The notes under the pieces: generated by a model
Told to the model about the DNA's origin: nothing
Databases searched by the model: none
The model's input: only the letters and a program-made list of their open reading frames with translations
Shown: piece by piece, positions 1 through 10,629 of the stretch
Numbering within the stretch: position 1 is the stretch's first letter
Layout of the letters: each line of letters starts with the position of its first letter
Translations under genes and position numbers: made by a program
Origin: Epinephelus fuscoguttatus
Lineage: Eukaryota > Chordata > Actinopteri > Perciformes > Serranidae
Reading direction: 5' to 3'
Assembly (NCBI RefSeq): GCF_011397635.1
Contig: NC_064773.1
Coordinates: forward strand, 28,495,449 to 28,559,448
Length of the DNA stretch: 64,000 bases

Positions 1-1208
1 TTACCAAAATTCAAGTTGATGTTGCTTATTTGCGGTGGTGGAAAATGTACTCAGATTTTTTACTCTAGTAAAAACAGTAATACCTCAGTGTAGAAATATT
101 GCTACAAGTAAAAGTTCTGCATTCAAAATCTTACATAAATAGAAGAACAAAAGTATTAGCATCAAAATATACTTAAAGTACCACAATTAAATGTACTTAT
201 TAAGAGCAATGGCTCATTTTAGATTCATATAGATTTTACTGGATAATAATTATTGATGCATTATTGCGTTCATCACTTTAATGTTGCAGCTGGTACAGGT
301 GAAGCTCATCTTATTTATTTCATATAGTGCTAAGCAGCTTGTTAAATTCCCCCAGGGAAATCAAAGTTGTATCATATCTTAAACCTGTAATAATACATTC
401 TAAAAAAAAAAAAAAGTTTAACAAAGTCTTGAAAGTTGTACTTAGGTATGGTACTTGAGTAACGTACTTAGTTACTTTCCAGCACTGCTCGTTTGGTTTA
501 ACAGACACTAAAATCCGAAGATATTCACCAGGAGTTTTTGCTCCCAAAAATCAAGTAGTAAATCAAGTAGAGGAATACTTCAGTCTTTGTGTTGAGCTTT
601 GTGTTGTAACTAATCTGTCACGCGACTTGACAGATCGGTATCTTAGGACTCACAAAGCCATCCCTGGCCAATCAGAGTTGTGTATTGTGTTGTGACATGG
701 CTCAAATGTTAGAGACGAGTGAAAGCAGGGGGAGGTGGGGGTCACTTTTGGCTGTTGGGGCCCAAACAGCTTCAGCTGACTCCCTGACAACATGAAAAGG
801 GCAAGTCACAACCTGCCTGGCTGAGAGCTCAGCACAGGAACACTAAAGCTGAAATAATGGCTTGATTGGTTAATGGACAAAGAGTCGCCTGCAACAGTTT
901 TGACAAACAATCAAACCCTTAGGTCATTTTAAGTCCAGCTTTTCAGATGCAAATATTTGTTGTTGTTTTTTTTTGCTTTTACAACAGTACATTGAATAGA
1001 CTTGAGTGTTGGACCATTGAGTTCAGGTTCTATTAACATTTCATCTATCACCATGTATGGACAGAAAGTCAGCAGAATAATCACTAATGAAGATAAGCCA
1101 CATCTACACAGGCATCTAAAGCCTAAAACTTTGGCAATCCAGTATACTCTCATATACTTTGAAATGCACAAAATCAGTTGTCCCACATGTCCCCAACCCC
1201 CAACCCCC

Positions 1209-1247
<39 letters not shown>

Positions 1248-1950
1248 TCCTCAGACTACAGGACCCACCTCAGTTCCCTCCAATCAGTGTCTCTAACAAC
1301 TGTTTGTTTCAAGAAGCTGTAGAAAAGTTAAATCTGTAATGAAATCCTCATACTACACACAGGTGTATTTATAGATCATATTTAACACAAAGTATTTGTA
1401 ACATTCAAAACAAGGGTCAGATCACAGAGGTGATAATTACGTGCTAACGAGTTTCAGTGTGTGTCTTTGGGATGTAGGCATTTCATTTCCATATGTTAAC
1501 ACTTGTCACTTGATTTCCCTTCCCACTATTTGTCTCCACTCACAAATATCAGTGTTGCGTGTGAATGCTGGATATGTCTCAGTGTGTGTTATGTATCAAC
1601 ATATAGCTTTGTTGTTTAATTCTAGGTTTTGTTAGATTTTTAGTAATGGCAAATGTGTTTTCAGGGCCGACATGCTATACACGCCAACCTGCTCAGGTCA
1701 AATAAAGCAAAACAAAGAAGGTTTAAAAAGAGTAACTTTCAAGATTTCATAAACTCAACCTCTACTCTTTTGTTCTTGGCTGTACTGTACCACTATATAT
1801 TGCTGTAATCCACATGTTTATAAGTACATATTTTAGCCATGCTAACGGTACTGCTAAACAGAAGGCAGTCTGTCAGTCAGATTGTCACCCACTTTGACTG
1901 AAATATCTCAGAGCGCCATTTCCGACACATAAGATTATTTTGTTGTTTGT
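1..1950. other. Intergenic, AT-rich
   Basis: No gene was recognised. It holds the CA microsatellite near 1.2 kb. The short open frames are not supported by any family or splice pattern. Confidence 0.5.
1209..1245. repeat. (CA)n microsatellite
   Basis: An uninterrupted CA run of about 18 units follows a C-rich AACCCCCAACCCCCAA stretch. It is likely polymorphic. Confidence 0.95.
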
Positions 1951-1956
1951 TTCAGA

Positions 1957-2172
1957 CATCTGTCCGTCCTGGAAGAGGGATCACTCCTCGGTTGCTCTTC
2001 CTGAGGTTTCTACCATTTTTTTCCCCTGTTAAAGGGTTTTTTTGGGGAGTTTTTCCTTATCCGCTGTGAGGGTCCTAAGGACAGAGGGATGTCGTATGCT
2101 ATAAAGCCCTGTGAGGCAAATTGTGATTTGTGAAATTGGGCTTTATACATACAATTGATTGATTGATTTGTT
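1957..2172 (+). mobile_element. 3' end of an RTE/Rex-like LINE (or SINE sharing its tail)
   Basis: It contains phrases I recognise from abundant fish retroposons: GATCACTCCTC, GAGTTTTTCCTTATC, GTCGTATGCTATAAAGCCCT and AAATTGGGCTTTATA, ending in (ATTG)n tail units ATTGATTGATTGATTT. It is a 5'-truncated copy with no coding part. The family name is from memory and could be wrong. Confidence 0.6.
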
Positions 2173-3830
2173 TGCATCAATATGATCAAAATCTAAATAA
2201 TCTGTTTTAATGGAACTGATAGGAAATTTGAGCTTTTGGAGTTTTTTTGAAACCTTAAAAACCTTAATAAAGTTATAAAGCTTAATATTTACTACCCTTC
2301 TTGCAGACATTTGAAAGTAACATGTAACATGCATGCAAATTTCTGTGGAGCAGCTTTCAGTTAGTTTTTACTACTACAATACCAGTCACCCCAATTATTA
2401 CCTATACATACTGATGACAGATATACTTGCTGCTACATCCTGGTCCTCAGCAGACATGAGGACACTTGCTCTATTTTAACAAAGCCACCCGTAAAAGTTT
2501 TGGGAGCATGTGGATGGTGATGAACACAGAAGGCACTATAGGTAGGGGAAGAGCTAATGATGACGGATGGGATCCCAACCTGCTGTAGCTCAAAGGGACA
2601 AATACAGTGATTTTATGGGTCTTATAGGAATATTTCATTAGATGCAAGGATTTTGTCCCTCGCATTTATCGGTGTGATTTCTTTTTCATGTTTTTGCCTT
2701 GACATAAACAATGTACTTTAGTTGCAGATGTCCCCCCCTCCAGCCTGAGTTGACAGCAGACATATAAAAATGTCCAAAATGTCTCACAGCACCAGTCAAA
2801 AACTGTTGCAGAGAGCGTAAAAGTCACCAAGGGTCAACGTTACATATCTATGTGACTTTTGAAAGGAGCATAATGCAGAAAATCTGTTTAATGAGTAATT
2901 TAAACGAGAATATGTGACGGCAAAGCGCAAAGACACACTGCGATGGAGGGCAGGCCACACTTGGGAAGCTAACTTCAGACCGTGTGTGAAGCCTTTACTA
3001 AATGCCAGTGTCAGATGTAAGACATTTCAGACGTTGTAAAACGTCTGCACTGAGCTCAATGTGGATCGTTACAAGTTTCCAGGGGAGCAGTTTGAGAAAA
3101 GGTCAGTGTGCAATACCGAGCAGCGAAACAGAGGCAAGAAAAACTACATCTATGTAAGTAAGTGAAAAGGGCAGGAGAAGAGAGACAAGTGGACAGAGGA
3201 AGGCAGCAAAGCAGAATTTAGCAAGATGCAGCTTTGATGGTTACAGGAAATGTCTGCCCTTTATCCATTTCATGATTAATGTATTCCCAGAGTTACTTTG
3301 TGTCCACTGTACAGCTCTAGGCTGTTGGCTTTTCACTGAAGCTGCATTTCCACCACGTAGTTCAGCACAACTCAACTCAACTCCCTCTTTATTGGTTTTC
3401 CATTAGCAAAAGTTGTGCATAGCGCCTGGGTCCTGTTTTAGTACCACTTAACGCAAAATTCTAGGTGACTTGAGCCGATACTAGAAGGTGGAGTTAAAAT
3501 GCTACAGACCACTGGTCAGAGAGAATGGGCACTAGAATCTTCACTTGTACGACACAAAACATCCTGCACAAAACCCACCGTTTTTAAATAGCTAAGCTAC
3601 CATCATTCTATATACAAAATGACCTGGTACCAAAAGTGAGTTGAGTCAAGTCAAGGCCATGAACCCATTCTCGTTCCCAGGTCGTGAATTACTGAAGCTT
3701 TGTCACACCCTTCATAGTCTCATAGCAACGCACGAGGCTATCTATGTGACGCACAGCTACAACACATTGTAACGCTCGGTTTGTGTTGTTGTGGTTAGGT
3801 TTAGGCTACAACACTACTTGGCTGGGTTTA
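2173..3830. other. Intergenic
   Basis: No gene was seen. A segment around 3340-3660 has CAACTCAACTCAACT at one side and GAGTTGAGTCAAGTC at the other, which suggests an old inverted-repeat MITE. Its ends could not be fixed. Confidence 0.35.
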
Positions 3831-3839
3831 TCACATAAG

Positions 3840-4660
3840 TACGCGTAACATTATGTTAAAACGACATTGACTTTTGGTTTCAAACAAGATGTAGGTTCAT
3901 AAGGGATGTAACATTATGTTAAACCAACACTATTTTTTGGTTTAACACAGGTTGGAGATACATAAGTGATGTACTGTAACGTTATAATAACACTGACTTT
4001 TGGTTTCACATGGGACGTAGGTACGTAAGTGATGTAATGTTAAAACAACATTGATTTTTTTGGGGCGGGGGGCTTTTTTGCCTTTAATTGACAGGACAGT
4101 GTGAAATGGTGAGAGAGAGATTGGGGGGATGACATGCAGCAAAGGGTTGCAGGCCGGAGTCGAACCTGCGATCACTACAGTGAGGCATCGCATCTGTACA
4201 TGGGGTTCCCGCACTAACCGCTATGCTAGCAGCACTGATTTTTGGTTCCACATAGAACTGATTTTTGATTTGACACAGGATGTAGGTACGTAAATGATGA
4301 AACGTAATGTTAAAACACTGATTTTTGGTTTCACTCTGGACATATGTTATGTCACTTTCGTACATAACATTAAGACAACACTGATTTTTTGGTTTCACAT
4401 GGGACTTAGGTATGCATGTGATGTAACGTAGCGTTAAAACAAGACTGATTTTTCGGTTTCACATTGGATGTAGGTACGCAAGTGACATAACGTGACGTAA
4501 CGTTAAAACATTGTCTTTTGATTTCAAATGGGATGCATGTATGTAAGTGATGTAACATAATGTAACGAAAACGCAACTTTGATTTTTGATTTCATGTGGG
4601 ATGTAGGTACATAGGTGACTTAACGCAAAAACAACACTGACTTATGGTTTCACCTGGGAC
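3840..4660. repeat. ~63-bp minisatellite, about ten units
   Basis: Units share GATTTTTGGTTTCACATGGG, then GATGTAGGTACGTAAGTGAT, then GTAACGTTAAAACAACACT. Copies of the TTTTGGTTTCA core recur about every 62-65 bp (near 3870, 3933, 3996, then 4320, 4383, 4448, 4513, 4580, 4640). The array is interrupted by a SINE at 4060-4232. Confidence 0.85.
4060..4232 (-). mobile_element. tRNA-derived SINE inserted in the minisatellite
   Basis: On the - strand it has an A-box-like TAGCATAGCGGTTAGTGCGG and a perfect B box GGTTCGACTCC, and it ends toward a T/G-rich tail on the + strand. Near-identical 11-bp flanks, CATTGATTTTT (4049-4059) and CACTGATTTTT (4233-4243), are the target-site duplication or adjacent minisatellite units. 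Confidence 0.75.
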
Positions 4661-7600
4661 ATGATCTGTGGGATTTTTAATATTTCCCAGAATGACTTTC
4701 ATGAACAAACCTCAGAGAACACGTCTGAACTTGTTCCACTCAACTGTGGGTAATCCCAGCATGCTATTCACCAACAGTGCTGAGGCAGCACAGAAACAAG
4801 CAGGGCCAGAAAGAATTATCAGGCATGAATCAAAATCTTGTTTGGGTAATATTTTACATTTGCTGTGTAATTTTCTCAATTTTTTTGCTGTTTCAAATAA
4901 GATAATACATCACACAATACCCTTGTCAGAGAATTACTGCCCATTCAAAACCTATAATAGTTTTGAGGTCAGTTACTTGTACATAGGTGGGGTTTTTTGT
5001 TAACTAATGTTAAGAGAAGCACACAAGAAGTAGAAAAGGAACAATCTGCCAAAACCCCAACCCAGCCTTATCCACACACATGTTGTCAGACTGAGCTGTG
5101 GAGGAGCAAAGAGCTATAGTAACAGAGCAATCAGAGCTTCACCAGGTCAAAAAGTTTAAGTGCTGTTCTGTTTGAGATGTAAACCAGAATACTGCTGAAA
5201 GGAGCATCAGTGCCAAGTCCATTACCCTGGAGTAACAAATCTGTTCACACTTCACTCAGTTAAGAGTTGTCTTTTGATTGTGGCTTTTAAACCTCTTTGT
5301 GTGGTTAGTTTGGGGCTCCAGTTGGATTCTCAAACAATGAAAGACATTGGAGTGGGTAATGGGGAGCGTAATGACATAGTGAGCCTTGTGAGTTCAAAAT
5401 CAATGCTCATACAAAGATGATCAGCAGCTATTAGTGTAACCCTAATCAGCGTTTCACAAGTGTTGACAGCCAGAGCTGCCATCTGCAAATTTGCAATTAG
5501 ACATTTCCAATAGTTTCATTTGATTTGATGTTCAAAATAATTACGGTAACAATGCTTATACGTCAAACTCTGCAAACAGAATACCAACACTGCACTGAAT
5601 ACCAAAAAGGAAAATGATTATCAGTGATTTTTCCGTAGACTTACTTTGTCAACTTTGTTTGCCTTCCACCCAACTAAGCTGCTGTAACCAAATCGGACAA
5701 AGGTTGCTGAGTGATGCACAGTTAGCTGTGTTCTGGCACCAGCTCTGGGAAGGTTTTAGAGTAATGACCTGGGCCGATTAAGGCTGTGAATAGCTTCAGC
5801 TAGCAGAACTGTGGGTCCTTGTTGGCACCTGAAATTGGGCCAATTCTGGCATGTTATTCATTAGATATTTATCAAGTCTTGGATTAGTCTGGGAACCCGA
5901 TGTGCCTCTGTTAGGTTGGTTAATTGCTTGGAAGGCTTTCACATCAGGGACCCAGGCAAGGATCTGAATATACTTGGACACAAAGTTCAACTGGTTTGAT
6001 TAGTATCAACACTGTATACCATCCCTGGGCAGGGTATGTCAAGCTCACTTCAGAACGTGGTCTTATAGTATGAGTAGAGTTGCAAAGGCATTTCTCAAAA
6101 CTGCCAGTCTCCTTTGAAATCTAAATATGCATGCAGCGCCTACCAATCTCATCTTCCGAAATGCACATCCAAGGTTGATGAAGTAGGAAGTCAGGCAAGA
6201 ATTTCATTCTTGACATTGTTTCCAAAATACAAACTATAGTAGGCATAATGAGAAGGTTGACTGCATTGTATGGGCTTGGGATCTTGTGATTGCTGCTCTT
6301 TCTACAGCTGCATGCAAGTCTTTCTGCAGGTCTTTTGCAGTCAAATGGGGGTTTTGATTTGCCTTTGTAGCAACTGATGAGCAGCTCTCTCAGAAAGTTT
6401 TCTTGGTCATCCAGACCTCAGCTTGACCACAGTTCATGTTACCTGCCATTTATTTATTCCCAACTGAGGAAACAGCTACCTGAAAACACTTCACTATCTT
6501 CTTATAACCTTCTCCTGCTTTGTGGGCATTAGTTACTTTAGTTTTCAGAGTGCTAGGCAGCTGTTTAGAGGAGCACGGCTGCTGATTGTTGGACAAGGTT
6601 TCAGGAGGTAGAGTATTTATAAAGCTTTGAAATTTGCTTCGCCTGGGCTTTCCTAATGATGACTGAACAAGCCATAGCCCTAACAAGCTAATTATGGTCC
6701 GAGACCATGGTAAAAGTTGTCTGAGAGCTCATGTCCTGGGGTGCCCAAATTTTTGTGGGCGCTCCTTTCATTTTTTTTCCACTCTAAAATTGTACAAAAC
6801 AAAAATGATACACTAATCTTGCTTAAAATGTTGAAAAGCATGTTCGATCTTTAACTTCCTGCCTTTTGGAGATCAGTTTATCCTCTTCTCGCTTATCAGT
6901 CCCCCCAGGATGTCGCAATTGCCGCAACTTTCCAATCACTGCAACTTTACCTTAAATTTGAGGTAAAATTATTCGCTCTTTCATGTGTGTTTTATCATGT
7001 GCTTATCCCTTTAAATCATCTTGTGACCCCTCACATTTGTCTGGGGACCCCCTGAGGGACCCCAGCCCCCACTGAAGAAACCACTGTCATAATATAAAGT
7101 AATATGTATCATTTGATCTTTTAAATCTAAAACTTAACATGCAGTGTAAAGAAGGGATCCACTTCATCAGTATTGCAGACTAATGTGTATTAATTGTTTG
7201 GGACTATAGAAAAGTTGTAAACTGTGTCACAGATTTACTGTATTTCAAATGACTGTTTCCCTCCTTCTTCACTTGCCCAGATTTGAATAGCGTTTGGCGG
7301 CAGATTTTGTGTATTGCGGTCTATTATTATGTAACAACTTGGGGCTGGTCCCCGGACAGCCTCTTTGCATGCAGGGCGGGACCCTGCGCTGTCTCCCTCC
7401 ACACAGCATTTCGCGCTGTGGCTCAGGTAATATTAGCGCCACTGATCTTGTCCCCTCCTCCCTCACCGGCTTCCCATCTGTCTGTTTCAACTGCACAGCT
7501 AATTACAGCCAGCCGCGGAGACAAAGCCCGGGTGATTAGGTTAAAGGTATTAATAGTGGGTTTCTATGTGCGGGGTTTTAGTACGTGACGCTGGTGTCAC

Positions 7601-8900
7601 TGTGGGAGAAGGAGCAGGAGCAGGGGGGAAGCCAAACTTCTCAGCTGAAAGTCAAAGATCGTCTATAAAGACGATGAGTCACTCGTTTGAAAAAGAAAAT
7701 CGGTGTACAACGAAGAAACTCGGGCGTCATGAGCACCACGGCCGTAGTATGGCAGTTTTATGGTATTTAGAATACTGTTTTCAGCCGTGTAAAAGTTGAT
7801 CAGCACTAAGTATCGACAGTTACTGAAATGACTTAACTAATGTTAGACTGTGAATGGCTTGTTAAATATTCCACAGCTGTCTTCGGCTGTGACCAGGGGC
7901 CTCAGGGTGGGAGGAAGGTGGGGCTGGTTACTCAGGGCCCCAACGGGAGGGGGCTCCTTGAAAAGCCTAGAGTGAAAAGCATGGATTTGGTTGATTTTTT
8001 TGTTTTTGAGTAATTACTGCCATAACTAAATTTGAATTGCCTAAATGAATCAATTGAAAGACTGAAATCTTTACAAGAAATAGTGGAAGCCCTCTAAAGG
8101 CCCCTACAAAATGGCTTACCCACCTCTACACAAGGACTCGCCTTTAAATCCACCTGGAGCCGAGTTTCACCCCTGTTCCACCAAAATTAACACGTGCATG
8201 CAGGATATTTAAACATGGGTAAACCTGTTAAAAATAGGCAATAGACTCCTTTTTCCATTACCAGTAAACCAGAGCTGTGTACACAGCTAATTAGTCTCTT
8301 TTAAACTCAGTGCAGACTAATTTGGATCGATTTTTGAGTGCTGCTTGGGCAGAGACGGGCAGTGTTTTGTGGTGCCTCGTCATTGCATCTTGCCGGTAAA
8401 GAAGCTAAAATTCATGCGTTCATCCGCGTGTAGTGTTCCCATCAATGTAAATCAGAGCCAGAGGCAATAAATACCTGAGACTACTGCAGAGTCATTTTAA
8501 TGCCAAATAAAACCTCTCTCACTGTATTAAAAACCCAGATGTTAGCAAGTGTTTGTGGGTTTAATCTGAGTGCTCGAGTGACTGCTTATGCTGCTGGAGC
8601 ACCAACGTATACCGTCATGTCTTTACCCAGGAAATTGGGAATAGAAAAAAAACAGAAAGAAAGCAAGCAAACTGACCAGGTAAAAACAAGAAATTGTAAA
8701 AGGTGCATGAAAAGGAGATGGATCAAGAGAGGACAGGTGGGAGGCCCACAGACACTGCTGTGGATAGCTATACTCACCTCTTTTTCCGGTTTTACAGTAT
8801 ACCCACCTATCAGCCAAAACACTATTGAAATATATTGGAGAGTATACCCACTTCCTCCCTTGTAACCGACGCATCTACAGTAAACCCACCGAATCAACAT
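4661..8900. other. Intergenic upstream of E2f7
   Basis: No exon or gene was recognised. The GC-richer block at 7270-7560 stands out from its surroundings and is treated as a possible conserved non-coding element. Confidence 0.4.
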
Positions 8901-8909
8901 CCTCTGCAC

Positions 8910-9224
8910 CAGTGGTTCCCAACTGGTCCAGCCACGGGGTCTAGATTTCTCCTTAGTGCAAGGTCAACAGAGTGAAATACATTTAGTGCATACTTGCATT
9001 TGGTCATGTCGTCGAACTAGTTTACCATCCCGGTCAAGTGGTTATCCATCCACTCTCCATCAAAGCAGCTCTTTAGAATACAATTTCTGTACTGGAAATT
9101 AACTGTACTAATGAAATAAAGTGTGTTTTTCATAAACTTGACACGTTTACGAATCACTTGCGTCCATTCATATTCGATCCACCACCCGCTTTTGGACCGG
9201 GACACACCAGTTGGGGAACCACTG
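8910..9224. mobile_element. hAT-type MITE, 315 bp
   Basis: Terminal inverted repeats CAGTGGTTCCCAACTGG (left) and CCAGTTGGGGAACCACTG (right) are flanked by an 8-bp target duplication, CTCTGCAC (8902-8909) and CTCTACAC (9225-9232), with one mismatch. An 8-bp duplication with CAGTGG termini is typical of hAT. There is no transposase. Confidence 0.88.
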
Positions 9225-9479
9225 CTCTACACCACTGGCTTTGCCTTTCTGTATCTCCCCAGAAAGCAGAATGCTGCACGTTGATTTTACATCTATTAAT
9301 TTTCAAATTGTACTGGAAAGGTGTTGAGTAAAGTTCTTTTAAAGACAAAATTGCATCAAGCTCCATTTCTTCCTGATAGACTTCTACAAAGCTTAAATTG
9401 TTCTCTCTCGAGTAAATCTTAGCTTTTAGTATTAGGGTCTTCTTTGTTTATGCGAGTTGTTAGAAATAAACCACCTAAA

Positions 9480-9790
9480 AGTGTGTATGACACAACTTTC
9501 CCCGCCACTGCTTGAGAAAATAGCTGCGGAGTGAGACCTCTCATTATTTTACCCTCCCTCAGGCTTGGACAGAGCGCGCCGGTTGCCCCGCCAACACAAC
9601 TCTGGGAGGCGTGGCCAACATCCACGCCCATTGGTAGAAGCTGAGGCGCGCACCCGAGCACGACAACGCTGACTGGCTGGAGGTTGAGTGACGCACCGTT
9701 GACCCGGGCGCTGATTGGCTGGAGTCAGCCAGATGCCTGAGAGCGCCAGAAAACAAGCTTGAGCGGGTGATGCTGGAGTCTTCTCGGGAC
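9480..9790 (+). promoter_or_regulatory. Putative E2f7 promoter
   Basis: This GC- and CpG-rich stretch lies directly upstream of the inferred non-coding exon and has no TATA box. It contains inverted CCAAT boxes (ATTGG) at 9630-9634 and 9714-9718, GC-rich motifs, and TTTCCCCGCC at 9497-9506. That last site is close to an E2F site (TTTSSCGC) but has one extra C. E2F7 genes are known to be E2F-induced in S phase, so the near-match is plausible but unproven. The transcription start is inferred, not seen. Confidence 0.5.
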
Positions 9791-9981
9791 AGTGTAGAGT
9801 TTTCCGCTACTCGGACAGGAGTCTCAGAGGACTGGAGGGACGTGCTGAGGAGGACTGCCCGCTTATTTTGAAGAGGGAAATTAGCTGTTATGTTAGTCTG
9901 AAGAAACTGCGCACTGACAAGCCTCTAAAGCCGGACACAGAGCCACATTGGAATAGCTCATTCATTCAGGAGTGGAGGAAG
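9780..9981 (+). other. e2f7: E2f7 non-coding exon 1 (5' UTR)
   Basis: The sequence GAGGAAG is followed by a strong donor GTAAGAA at 9982. The next exon has an acceptor at 10512-10513 (pyrimidine-rich tract, TTTTAG) 17 nt before the start ATG. A second possible acceptor (TTTTTCCAG) directly abuts the ATG. The upstream limit of the exon is a guess. Confidence 0.5.
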
Positions 9982-10513
9982 GTAAGAAATGACGTTTTCC
10001 CTCCAGCGGTTTCCTTCTATAGTTATGGTATGCCCGTCAGCTGAGCTAGTAATGTTAGCTAAGTAGCTAATTAAAGCTAAATTAGCCTTCGTGACTATAA
10101 ATAAGTCAGTTATATAGTCACTCCCTTTGAAAGGCTTTGCCACACCTAAATGTAGGGACTAATTTGAGTGAATTGGCCCTTTATTAAGTGGAGACTGTCA
10201 TGGCTACATCTAATGCTACATTGAGTTAACGTAATTAATGAACGTCATGTAATAAAACATCCAGTTCCAAACTTGCTACATTAGCTGCAGTTTAGTTGGT
10301 CATATTAGCAATAACCAAACTTAATTGATGGGGCTGATTGCTAGGTTATAGCCGTTAGCTTGCTAAGAGCTAGTTAGCTGATGTTATTTGCGCCAAATTC
10401 AGCTGACCACTCGTCTTAAGTTTTCTGTACATGCTAATTTTCCCTTAACCTAAACATTCCCCCCACTTAGATACTAGTCAGATAATCTGTTTCTGACTTT
10501 ATTTAACTTTTAG
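9982..10513 (+). other. E2f7 intron 1
   Basis: AT-rich, with many short GCTA/GTTAGC-type repeats common in fish introns. No exon or known element was recognised. Confidence 0.5.
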
Positions 10514-10530
10514 GACTGCAGTTTTTCCAG

Positions 10531-10629
10531 ATGGAAGTTGAATGTCTAGCACTGAAAGACCTCACGAGTCCCAGGAAAAGTCTCAGGGTGGAGCAGGAGG
10601 AGGAGGATGGGGGCCAAAGTGAACAAAAG
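10531..10629 (+). CDS. e2f7: E2f7 coding exon 1
   Basis: Encodes residues 1-33, beginning [17 protein letters not shown], followed by an acidic stretch. It ends in phase 0 before GTAAGG. The exon itself probably begins at 10514. Confidence 0.9.

Noticed and set aside
929-1322. Open frames with poly-(Cys-Val) or poly-(Thr-His) runs
   Set aside because: These are translations of the CA microsatellite.
4140-4232. tRNA gene on the - strand (A and B boxes present)
   Set aside because: There is no cloverleaf-forming acceptor stem and it continues into a SINE body. The same applies to the tRNA-like head at 29690-29761.
3942-4398. Overlapping - strand open frames with repeated Cys/Asn-rich motifs
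   Set aside because: They are translations of the 63-bp minisatellite and the SINE.
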